The notes under the pieces are model-generated. The model searched no databases and had not been told where the DNA came from. It was given only the letters and a program-made list of their open reading frames with translations. Of a stretch of 10,606 nucleotides of DNA, positions 1 through 6,198 are shown one piece after another. Made by a program: the position numbers and the translations under genes. The stretch is from Chlamydia trachomatis (GTDB taxonomy: Bacteria > Chlamydiota > Chlamydiia > Chlamydiales > 2-12-FULL-49-11), in assembly GCA_945870925.1 (NCBI GenBank), contig CAMBTZ010000045.1:1-10606 (forward strand), written 5' to 3'. The first letter of the stretch is position 1; each line of letters begins with the position of its first letter.

Positions 1-353
1 ATAATCAGAGGCTCTTCTAAGGGCGACGCAGGATGCAATTTGCCATCCGCCCCTTTTTCAAGCCTTGTGTGCGTAACAATTGCACTCTCTTTTGCAAATC
101 CTTCAATATGTTCAGCCTCTTTTTCAAAAAAGCTCAATGGAATTAGAAGTGGGAAATAGGCATTTTTCACACCCATTTTTTTGAATTTCTTATCCAAAAT
201 TGACTGCATTACTTCCCAAATCGCATAACCGTTTGGTTTAATAATCATACAGCCACGTACAGGCGCATGCTCAGCCAAATCAGCTACTGTTAAGACCTCT
301 TGGTACCAACCGGGAAAATCATCTTTTCGTATAGGAGTAACAGCTGTTGTCAT
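1..353 (-). CDS. proS: Prolyl-tRNA synthetase, archaeal/eukaryotic-type, N-terminal part (cut by window edge)
   Basis: This gene runs leftward off the window, so only its first 117 codons are visible. ProRS charges tRNA-Pro with proline in the cytoplasm. Read by hand, the protein starts MTTAVTPIRKDDFPGWYQEV and then has VRGCMIIKPNGYAIWEVMQ at about residues 33-51, NAYFPLLIPLSFF near 66-78, EAEHIEGFAKE near 81-91 and a THTRL stretch. These match the N-terminal catalytic region of the short archaeal/eukaryotic ProRS class (often called type 3). The bacterial class with an inserted editing domain starts differently. The next in-frame Met is residue 36, inside the conserved block, so the ATG at 353-351 must be close to the true start. 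No Shine-Dalgarno sequence precedes it, and the best promoter lies almost on the start codon. The gene diverges from the unknown gene at 466. Family assignment is firm; the C-terminal domains cannot be seen. Confidence 0.93.
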   Translation of the reverse strand, partial: MTTAVTPIRKDDFPGWYQEVLTVADLAEHAPVRGCMIIKPNGYAIWEVMQSILDKKFKKMGVKNAYFPLLIPLSFFEKEAEHIEGFAKESAIVTHTRLEKGADGKLHPASPLEEPLI

Positions 354-361
354 AGCAAGCA

Positions 362-391
362 ACTATACACAATACTCACAAATTTAAGCAA
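362..391 (-). promoter_or_regulatory. Candidate proS promoter, close to the start codon
   Basis: On the minus strand TTGCTT (391-386) and TATAGT (367-362) are separated by 18 nt, a fair sigma70/sigma66-type match. The -10 box ends only 8 nt before the ATG, so the transcript would have almost no leader. That fits the lack of a Shine-Dalgarno sequence. It was found by eye, and weaker upstream alternatives exist in this A/T-rich spacer. Confidence 0.38.
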
Positions 392-411
392 GTATCCCTA
401 TTAAAAATTAG

Positions 412-441
412 TTGCAAAAAATTCTTTATCAGACGTATTCT
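412..441 (+). promoter_or_regulatory. Candidate promoter for the unknown gene at 466
   Basis: TTGCAA (412-417) and TATTCT (436-441) are 18 nt apart, each matching four of six consensus positions. The -10 box ends 24 nt before the ATG, which leaves room for the AAAGGT ribosome binding site at about 455-460. The match is modest and the region is A/T-rich, so it could be chance. Confidence 0.3.
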
Positions 442-465
442 CTCCGCAAAATTTAAAGGTAATTC

Positions 466-822
466 ATGACAAATCCTATTAATAAAAGCTTATACACTGC
501 TACAGCCGATGATGTTTGCGTAAGAGTTCATTTTTATAACAAGAAGAATGTTTTGACAACTCAAACATTAATATTATCCGATCGTGATACCAAACGAATA
601 CATGGCGCTCCAAGCATACTAGATCTTTCTATATCTGCCCTTAGCAATCTTATTTTAGCCAAAGTAAAAAAACCTGACGAGACAATTACGCTGAAATATT
701 TTCGGACAATTTTTAATTCATCTGTTCGTGAATTGCGAGCGCGAAAAGGGAAAGAGGATGCAGGCACAGCTCTGCCGGAAAGATTACTCGATGCTGTTAT
801 CTTAAAACGCTTTTACAAATAA
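466..822 (+). CDS. Small unknown protein (118 aa)
   Basis: I do not recognise a family. The protein is 118 aa, has no signal peptide or membrane segment, and is basic towards its C-terminus (RELRARKGK near 91-99, ending LKRFYK). Residues about 16-60 look like alternating beta strands and the rest helical, as judged from the pattern of hydrophobic residues. The start has a plausible ribosome binding site (AAAGGT, then 5 nt to ATG). The last 21 bp overlap the 3' end of lplA on the other strand, and I see no terminator hairpin at the junction. Its first residues, MTNPI, fit the M-[ST]-x-P-[IV] pattern of the two unknown proteins after clpC, which hints at a shared N-terminal secretion signal but does not prove it. 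An antisense frame at 561-767 is less likely to be the gene, because it lacks an obvious ribosome binding site and spacer. Confidence 0.75.
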   Translation: MTNPINKSLYTATADDVCVRVHFYNKKNVLTTQTLILSDRDTKRIHGAPSILDLSISALSNLILAKVKKPDETITLKYFRTIFNSSVRELRARKGKEDAGTALPERLLDAVILKRFYK

Positions 823-1488
823 ATCTTCTAAAATTGCGCCAAGCTCCCTTTTTTCCTCATCCAAATTGCCGGTAGTAAGAGCATAAGTGTATGCTTGCAT
901 TGCCGGAATAATAGAACTATCATCTGGGAAAATTTGAGTTAAAAAATTAAAATCGGGCATATGCATAGATATGCTCCCTTGGTGAAGAAACCCGTTTTTT
1001 TTTCTCCTTTGGGCAGCTCCTGCTACTTTTTTTCCGTCGATCATGACATCATATTTTGTCGGCTTTGCAAAACAAAAATTATTGGCAACCTCATCAAAGA
1101 CAACCGGGCTCTCAGGAAGTAAATTAATTAGCGGCGTTTTCAAATACTTTGATATCGCAAGCAATACCAAGTCATTAATAGTTTTATAGTTTTTCATTAC
1201 ATCATCTGAATATGCATGATGATTTTTTGGGATCAGAATAGAGAAGGTGAGGTCCCAAAGATGGAATAGGATCCCTCCGCCCGTTGGCCTTCTAGCTAGG
1301 TTAAGACCGTGACCCTGTTTTAAAAAAATTTCTGGCTTCAAAAAATATCCATACGTTGCTGCAGGATTTTCAAAATTATAAAAATGGATTAGCGGAAAAT
1401 CATCTTGATCTAGCTCGTAAAGAAATTTTTGATCAAGCTCCATATTGATTTCTGCAGGGTTTTTCCCGCTATTTATTATTTTAACCAT
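802..1488 (-). CDS. lplA: Lipoate-protein ligase A family protein, short form
   Basis: Members of this family attach lipoate (or octanoate) to a lysine of the E2 subunits of pyruvate and oxoglutarate dehydrogenases and to GcvH; an intracellular bacterium can use it to salvage host lipoate. The BPL/LplA catalytic domain fills the protein. RRPTGGG is at 66-72 with His76 following. DGKKVAGAAQRR is at 151-162, in which Lys154 matches the lipoyl-AMP-binding lysine of LplA (K133 in E. coli). At 228 aa it lacks the C-terminal accessory domain of the 338-aa E. coli LplA, which is usual for chlamydial copies and for LipM-like octanoyltransferases, so the exact reaction (ligase or transferase) is open. 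The start follows AGAGGAATT, a good ribosome binding site. It is divergent from clpC. A run of nine A residues (995-1003 on the plus strand as T) lies right after the AQRR motif. Confidence 0.92.
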   Translation of the reverse strand: MVKIINSGKNPAEINMELDQKFLYELDQDDFPLIHFYNFENPAATYGYFLKPEIFLKQGHGLNLARRPTGGGILFHLWDLTFSILIPKNHHAYSDDVMKNYKTINDLVLLAISKYLKTPLINLLPESPVVFDEVANNFCFAKPTKYDVMIDGKKVAGAAQRRKKNGFLHQGSISMHMPDFNFLTQIFPDDSSIIPAMQAYTYALTTGNLDEEKRELGAILEDLFVKAF

Positions 1489-1515
1489 AATTCCTCTTGT
1501 GTAATGTCGTCCGAT

Positions 1516-1545
1516 AATTTACAAGAAAGAAAATCAAAGCTACAA
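1516..1545 (-). promoter_or_regulatory. Weak candidate lplA promoter
   Basis: On the minus strand TTGTAG (1545-1540) and TAAATT (1521-1516) are 18 nt apart. The boxes lie on top of the clpC promoter boxes, so if both are real the two promoters face each other over the same 31 bp. The -10 box is poor, so this is a suggestion only. Confidence 0.22.
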
Positions 1546-1546
1546 T
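1518..1546 (+). promoter_or_regulatory. Candidate sigma70/sigma66-type promoter of clpC
   Basis: TTTACA (1518-1523) and TACAAT (1541-1546) are separated by exactly 17 nt; each box differs from consensus at one position. The -10 box ends 25 nt before the clpC ATG, leaving a leader of about 18 nt with a weak ribosome binding site, AGGGTG. I see no CIRCE-type inverted repeat (the HrcA operator), so heat control through HrcA is not indicated. Confidence 0.6.
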
Positions 1547-1571
1547 ATAAAAAGACAATCTAGGGTGTTTT

Positions 1572-4130
1572 ATGTTTGATAAGTTTACCAATAGAGCAAA
1601 GCAGGTAATCAAGTTAGCCAAAAGAGAGGCTCAACGTTTAAATCACAACTATTTAGGAACAGAGCATATCTTGCTTGGCCTTTTAAAGCTAGGTCAGGGA
1701 ATTGCTGTTAACGTCCTAAAAAACATGAACATAGAGTATGACACAGGTGTTGCCGAAGTGGAACTTCATGTAGGCTACGGCCCTGAAATACAAGTGTATG
1801 GTGATCCTGCACTCACAAGTAAAGTAAAGAAAGTTTTTGAATATGCAAACGAAGAAGCATTAGCTTTAAACCACAATTATGTAGGTACCGAACACTTACT
1901 TTTAGCCCTCATTCGCATGCAAGATGGTGTTGCCGCTCAAATACTTGAAAATCTTAACGTAAATCTAAAAGAAGTTCGTAAGGAAATTTTAAAAGAGCTT
2001 GAAACATTTAATTTACAAGTCCCACCAGTCACTCTTGGAAATAGCCAAAAACAAAACCAAGATCGCACTGCAAGTTCCGCAGGAGCTGCAGCGAGCGCTG
2101 AAAAAATGCACGCCCTAAAAGCCTATGGTCATGACCTTACAGAACTCTGTAGAGAAGGGGGTCTTGATCCAGTTATAGGACGTAAAAAAGAGGTAGAACG
2201 CCTTATCCTTATATTATGTAGACGTAGAAAAAACAACCCTGTCCTTATTGGTGAAGCAGGCGTTGGTAAAACCGCTATTGTTGAAGGACTTGCACATGCT
2301 ATTGTTAAAGGTGAAGTTCCTGAAAATCTAGCTAAGAAAAAATTAATTTCACTAGATCTTACTCTTATGATTGCAGGAACTAAATATCGTGGACAATTTG
2401 AAGAGCGTATCAAAGCAGTTATGGATGAAGTAAAAAAACTAGGGAACATACTTCTTTTTATTGATGAGATGCACACAATTGTAGGAGCCGGTGCTGCCGA
2501 AGGAGCAATCGACGCTTCAAACATTTTAAAACCAGCTCTTTCTAGAGGCGAAATCCAATGTATTGGTGCTACAACTCTTGATGAATACCGAAAACATATT
2601 GAAAAGGATGCGGCCCTAGAAAGACGTTTTCAAAAAATTATCGTTGCTCCCCCATCTAATGAAGAGACAATTGAAATTCTTGGCGGCCTGAAAACTAAAT
2701 ATGAAGAACACCACAAATGCATCTACACCGATGAGGCTGTTAAAGAGGCAGTTATTCTTTCAGACAGATACATTGCAGGTAGATTTCTTCCTGATAAAGC
2801 AATCGATGTACTGGATGAAGCCGGTGCAAAAGCTAGAATCATGGTTATGCATCAGCCCCAAGATCTCGCCCTTCTTGCAACAGAAATAGAAGATGTTAGA
2901 GTCTCAAAAGAGAACTCAATTGCAAATCAAGAATATGAAAAGGCCGCAAAACTACGAGATCAGGAAAAACAGCTTCGCGAAAAACTTGAAAAGCTATCAG
3001 AAGAATGGGAAAAAAATAAGGAAGAGCAAAAAGTTATTGTCGACTGGGAAGATATTGCCGCTATTATTGCTAAGCAAACAGGAATCCCGGTTACTAGATT
3101 GACAGAAGCTGAAACTTCCAAAATCCTAAAAATGGAAGAGACTCTTAAGGCTGATATAATCGGTCAGGACGACGCTATTAACACAGTTTCAAGAGCTCTT
3201 AAACGCTCTCGTGCTGATATTAAGGATCCAAATCGTCCTATTGGCGCATTCCTATTTCTAGGACCAACTGGTGTTGGTAAAACACTACTAGCTAGAAACT
3301 TAGCAATTCAAATGTTCGGGGGAGAAGACGCTCTTATCCAAGTTGATATGTCTGAGTACATGGAAAAATTTGCCGTCTCTCGTATGACTGGCTCACCTCC
3401 CGGATATGTAGGGCATGAAGAAGGAGGACAACTTACTGAACAAGTAAGACAGCGCCCTTACTCAGTAATCCTCTTTGACGAAGTCGAAAAAGCTCACCCT
3501 GATGTCATGAACATCCTCCTTCAAATATTAGAAGAAGGAAGACTTACAGACTCAATCGGGAGAAAAATTGACTTTAGAAACACAATTGTTGTCATGACAT
3601 CCAATTTAGGAAGTGATCTTATCCGAAAATCAACTGAAGTCGGATTTGGCGTTGATAACGACAAAATTGATTACGATATTATGAAAGACAAGATCGAAAA
3701 AGCGGTCAAAAAACACTTTAAACCCGAGTTTATAAACAGACTTGATGGCATTGTAATTTTTAGAGCCTTTGACAGAGAACACCTTGTTAAAGTGGTCGAT
3801 CTTGAAGTAAGCAAACTACAAAAAAGACTTGATCGCAAAAACATTACTCTTCAACTCTCTTCCGAAGCAAAAGCTCTCATTGTTGAAAAAGGGTACCAAC
3901 CTGAAATGGGCGCTCGCCCTCTAAGACGTGCCGTTGAACAGCTCCTAGAGGATCCTCTAGCAGAAATGCTCTTGCGCAATCCAAATCTCTCTGCCCTCTT
4001 TAACGTTAACGTCAAAGAAGGCCTTCTCACCTTCGAAACCGTAGAACCCGATAAAAAGGACCAGGAAGAAGAAGTAGCTCTTGTCCCCGCCACCACCCCA
4101 CGGAAGCGCAAAAAAGACCCAGCAGCATAA
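1572..4130 (+). CDS. clpC: ClpC, AAA+ unfoldase of the Clp protease
   Basis: ClpC unfolds proteins in the cytoplasm and feeds them to ClpP. The 852 aa show the full domain set. Two N-terminal Clp repeats (about 1-145) each contain an LNHNY-[LV]-GTEH motif. The first AAA+ domain has Walker A GEAGVGKT at 227-234 and Walker B LLFIDE at 294-299. A middle region carries a UVR motif (NQEYEKAAKLRDQEK, about 452-466), which separates ClpC from ClpB. The second AAA+ domain has Walker A GPTGVGKT at 564-571 and Walker B ILFDE ending at Asp636-Glu637. VGF at 690-692 is the kind of loop that docks ClpP. The C-terminus ends in an unusual basic tail (PRKRKKDPAA, 843-852). Length is normal for the family. 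It has its own promoter and terminator, so it is probably monocistronic. In Chlamydia, lplA also precedes clpC. Confidence 0.97.
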   Translation: MFDKFTNRAKQVIKLAKREAQRLNHNYLGTEHILLGLLKLGQGIAVNVLKNMNIEYDTGVAEVELHVGYGPEIQVYGDPALTSKVKKVFEYANEEALALNHNYVGTEHLLLALIRMQDGVAAQILENLNVNLKEVRKEILKELETFNLQVPPVTLGNSQKQNQDRTASSAGAAASAEKMHALKAYGHDLTELCREGGLDPVIGRKKEVERLILILCRRRKNNPVLIGEAGVGKTAIVEGLAHAIVKGEVPENLAKKKLISLDLTLMIAGTKYRGQFEERIKAVMDEVKKLGNILLFIDEMHTIVGAGAAEGAIDASNILKPALSRGEIQCIGATTLDEYRKHIEKDAALERRFQKIIVAPPSNEETIEILGGLKTKYEEHHKCIYTDEAVKEAVILSDRYIAGRFLPDKAIDVLDEAGAKARIMVMHQPQDLALLATEIEDVRVSKENSIANQEYEKAAKLRDQEKQLREKLEKLSEEWEKNKEEQKVIVDWEDIAAIIAKQTGIPVTRLTEAETSKILKMEETLKADIIGQDDAINTVSRALKRSRADIKDPNRPIGAFLFLGPTGVGKTLLARNLAIQMFGGEDALIQVDMSEYMEKFAVSRMTGSPPGYVGHEEGGQLTEQVRQRPYSVILFDEVEKAHPDVMNILLQILEEGRLTDSIGRKIDFRNTIVVMTSNLGSDLIRKSTEVGFGVDNDKIDYDIMKDKIEKAVKKHFKPEFINRLDGIVIFRAFDREHLVKVVDLEVSKLQKRLDRKNITLQLSSEAKALIVEKGYQPEMGARPLRRAVEQLLEDPLAEMLLRNPNLSALFNVNVKEGLLTFETVEPDKKDQEEEVALVPATTPRKRKKDPAA

Positions 4131-4157
4131 ACCTTTTATAATTAAGGAAATAACCGT

Positions 4158-4199
4158 CAGGCGTCAGCTTCCCCAAGCTAACGCCTGCTTTTCACTTTT
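4158..4199 (+). terminator. Intrinsic terminator after clpC
   Basis: CAGGCGTCAGCTT (4158-4170) pairs with AAGCTAACGCCTG (4175-4187) around a CCCC loop: 7 bp, one C/A mismatch, then 5 bp. CTTTTCACTTTT follows. The G/C-rich stem stands out in this A/T-rich DNA, and it begins 28 nt after the clpC stop codon. Confidence 0.85.
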
Positions 4200-4215
4200 A
4201 AAGCTGAACATTTTC

Positions 4216-4246
4216 TTGACACAAAATGAAATAATAAGCCTTTAGT
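4216..4246 (+). promoter_or_regulatory. Candidate promoter for the two unknown genes after clpC
   Basis: A perfect -35 hexamer TTGACA lies at 4216-4221, between the clpC terminator and the next gene. The -10 box is uncertain: TTTAGT (4241-4246) would give a long 19-nt spacer, and TAGTAT (4243-4248) a 21-nt one. No match to the chlamydial sigma28 consensus is visible. The position after a terminator and before an ATG supports a promoter here, but not its exact boxes. Confidence 0.42.
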
Positions 4247-4277
4247 ATAGGTAATTAACTTTTACTAATAGGTTATT

Positions 4278-5624
4278 ATGTCAGACCCAGTTCGACCTTC
4301 AGAATTTTTACCTCTATTCACCCCAACACCTCTTATTAGCTGTAATGTTAGTGAAACTAGCATCATCAGAACATGCAACAATATAAAGGATTTTATTAAT
4401 AAAAGACCCGAATTACAGGAGCTTGACGGCTCTAATCGGGGAAAAATCTTAAAATTAGTCAAAACGCTGCACAGAGATCTTCTGACACATTCAAGTAGTG
4501 GATTAAACAAAGATCATTTAAAAACAGTAGAGAAAATATGTTCAAAATTAGATGAATTTTATGGTAGCAATATCCCCACTGAATTAGCTGAAAGTTTACG
4601 TATTATATTTTCCATGCAAATAAACTCAATAAAAGAACAACTAATGAATTCTAACCCAAAAGATCTAGAAGCATTTAAAAAAATAAAATCTGAGATAGAA
4701 AAAATGACTACTACTGACCTTTCCGGCGATCAATTGCTGAATATAGAAACTTTAAATCAAGAAATTGCTGCTCGTGAAGCAGAAGCAGCTACAAAACCTT
4801 CAGAACCCCCACTCCTAACAACACCTTCACCAGAACCCGATTTAGAATCTGCATCAAGCACTAGCATCACTCCTGATTCTTTAAAATCAGATCATATAGA
4901 TCGAGAACCTATTAGGAAAAAATTAAAAGAGGTAGAGCATCAGTTTAATCTCTTTAAAAATGATCTTGCGATTAGATCAATTCTTAGAGATGCAGATCTT
5001 AAAGCTGGAAAATATAGTGACTTTACAGAAACTGACTATCCTATAAATGTAGCAAACTATTCTTCAGATATATATGACGATTTTACTGGAGGAATAATAG
5101 AAGAATTAGAAACAAGAATTATCGATCTTGCAAATTCAGAATCTTCAATAACTTTAGCAGAAGATTGCAAAAAACTAATACTGGATATAAGTAACCTAGA
5201 TCCCCCTCTAAGAAAAGAGTTACTATCAAAGTTTATTCAACCTTTAGACCAGATTTTTTTACATGCAAAGGAAGCATTTGTAACAAAGGATAGTGAAAAA
5301 ATCATCAACACAGCTTCTGGCGAACCTAAATCTTCTTCATTAGATCATATAAGCGAACCATCTACCGCAAAAACAAAACAAAGCCGCACAGCTGCTCGCT
5401 CATCTAAACCCCCTGCTTTAGATTACACTAGCGCAAAGAGAGCTCTAATTACCCTACAAAAAGCTTTCGGTAACCATACTTCTAAAGACAAAACAGAGTT
5501 CCGGAATAGTCTAAAAACTTTAATAACGGCAGTAAACTCAATCAATCCTCTTCGAATTTCCGATACAAATCTGAAAGAACTAAATAATCTAATTCAACAA
5601 CTTGATAAGCAAATACCTAAATAA
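4278..5624 (+). CDS. Unknown helical protein with Pro/Ser/Thr-rich linkers (448 aa), secreted-effector candidate
   Basis: No known domain is recognisable. Three mostly helical blocks (about 25-170, 205-345, 384-448) are joined by two low-complexity linkers: 171-201, rich in Pro, Ser, Thr and Glu (for example SEPPLLTTPSPEP), and about 346-380, rich in Ser, Lys and Ala. There is no Sec signal peptide or long membrane segment, so it is not a typical inclusion-membrane protein. The N-terminus, MSDPVRPSEFLPLFTPTPLI, is rich in Pro, Ser and Thr and poor in charge, as is common in type III secreted proteins. Segments near 57-93, 130-165 and 411-445 look alike: a helix, a short polar loop, then L-x-x-[IL]-x-x-L and a second helix. 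The ATG follows TAATAGG. The next gene starts 10 nt after the stop codon. The effector role is inferred from composition and lineage only; the reading frame itself is convincing because it is long and uninterrupted. Confidence 0.85.
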   Translation: MSDPVRPSEFLPLFTPTPLISCNVSETSIIRTCNNIKDFINKRPELQELDGSNRGKILKLVKTLHRDLLTHSSSGLNKDHLKTVEKICSKLDEFYGSNIPTELAESLRIIFSMQINSIKEQLMNSNPKDLEAFKKIKSEIEKMTTTDLSGDQLLNIETLNQEIAAREAEAATKPSEPPLLTTPSPEPDLESASSTSITPDSLKSDHIDREPIRKKLKEVEHQFNLFKNDLAIRSILRDADLKAGKYSDFTETDYPINVANYSSDIYDDFTGGIIEELETRIIDLANSESSITLAEDCKKLILDISNLDPPLRKELLSKFIQPLDQIFLHAKEAFVTKDSEKIINTASGEPKSSSLDHISEPSTAKTKQSRTAARSSKPPALDYTSAKRALITLQKAFGNHTSKDKTEFRNSLKTLITAVNSINPLRISDTNLKELNNLIQQLDKQIPK

Positions 5625-5634
5625 TAGGCTTTTT

Positions 5635-6198
5635 ATGACTTTACCAATAAGACCAGCTGTCAAGACTCCAGATCCATCCACTCCAATTGAAATGCCACCG
5701 GTAGAAAAAAATACACTTAACTTTGCTCTTGCTATTCTAACTTTTAAGAAAAATGAGGCTGAATATTTTGTTCTAAATAAATTTACTAAAAAGCTTCTAC
5801 TAGAATTTGTTAGTAATTGGTCGGCTCTTAAGAAAGAGGGTCCCATAACCCCGCAAACTGCAACCGCTTTAAATAAAGCAGCTCGATGTTTTCAATCTAT
5901 CTTCCCTAACAATAAGGGTTTACAAGGTATTATCAACAAGACTTCTAATAACTATGTTCTAACAATTAGTGCGCTGCTAGGGAAAAGGGAAAGTAGCCAT
6001 TCACCAGATGAGTTATCTAAGCATGAATCTGCCGTTAAATTTCTTGCAGCATCTCTTAAAACCAAGCTATCAGATGCTGAAAAAGGAGATCTTTTTGCTC
6101 TTTATACGGCGCTGAAAGCAGTTGAAACGAAATTCCGATTACCAAAAGAGCAAAGGGTAAAAATGGAATACTTACGTCAGCTCAACAGATCCGAGTGA
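5635..6198 (+). CDS. Unknown helical protein with Pro-rich N-terminus (187 aa), partner of the preceding gene
   Basis: The protein matches no family I know. Residues 1-22 are Pro-rich (MTLPIRPAVKTPDPSTPIEM), and the rest is helical with scattered Lys and Asn; there is no signal peptide or membrane span. The frame is open back to a TTG at 5602 inside the previous gene, but I chose the ATG at 5635. It follows AATAGG at the usual distance, almost the same leader as the upstream gene has (AATAGG, a few T/A, ATG), and this start gives an N-terminus matching the neighbour: M-[ST]-x-P-[VI]-R-P. Helix-loop-helix segments near 52-90 and 136-168 resemble those of the neighbour. The two are very likely co-transcribed and perhaps distantly related, with a joint role in secretion or binding. 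The last 27 bp overlap the 3' end of the ptsN-HTH gene on the opposite strand. Confidence 0.82.
   Translation: MTLPIRPAVKTPDPSTPIEMPPVEKNTLNFALAILTFKKNEAEYFVLNKFTKKLLLEFVSNWSALKKEGPITPQTATALNKAARCFQSIFPNNKGLQGIINKTSNNYVLTISALLGKRESSHSPDELSKHESAVKFLAASLKTKLSDAEKGDLFALYTALKAVETKFRLPKEQRVKMEYLRQLNRSE

Noticed and set aside
1489..1571. CIRCE (HrcA operator) before clpC
   Set aside because: Searched by eye for TTAGCACTC and its complement; neither is present.
2129..2524. Minus-strand 131-aa frame inside clpC
   Set aside because: Shadow of the first AAA+ domain; Ser- and Arg-rich composition and no family resemblance.
3851..4111. Minus-strand frame at the clpC 3' end
   Set aside because: Antisense shadow rich in Arg and Ser, without a start context.
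4131..4277. Small RNA or riboswitch between clpC and the next gene
   Set aside because: The only stable structure is the terminator hairpin; the rest is a plausible promoter and leader.
4265..4510. Minus-strand 81-aa frame over the start of the 448-aa gene
   Set aside because: It has no ribosome binding site and would cover the promoter region of a longer, better-supported gene.
5602..5634. Earlier TTG start for the 187-aa unknown gene, inside the preceding gene
   Set aside because: The ATG at 5635 has an AATAGG site at proper distance and yields the N-terminus shared with its neighbour; the TTG has no ribosome binding site.
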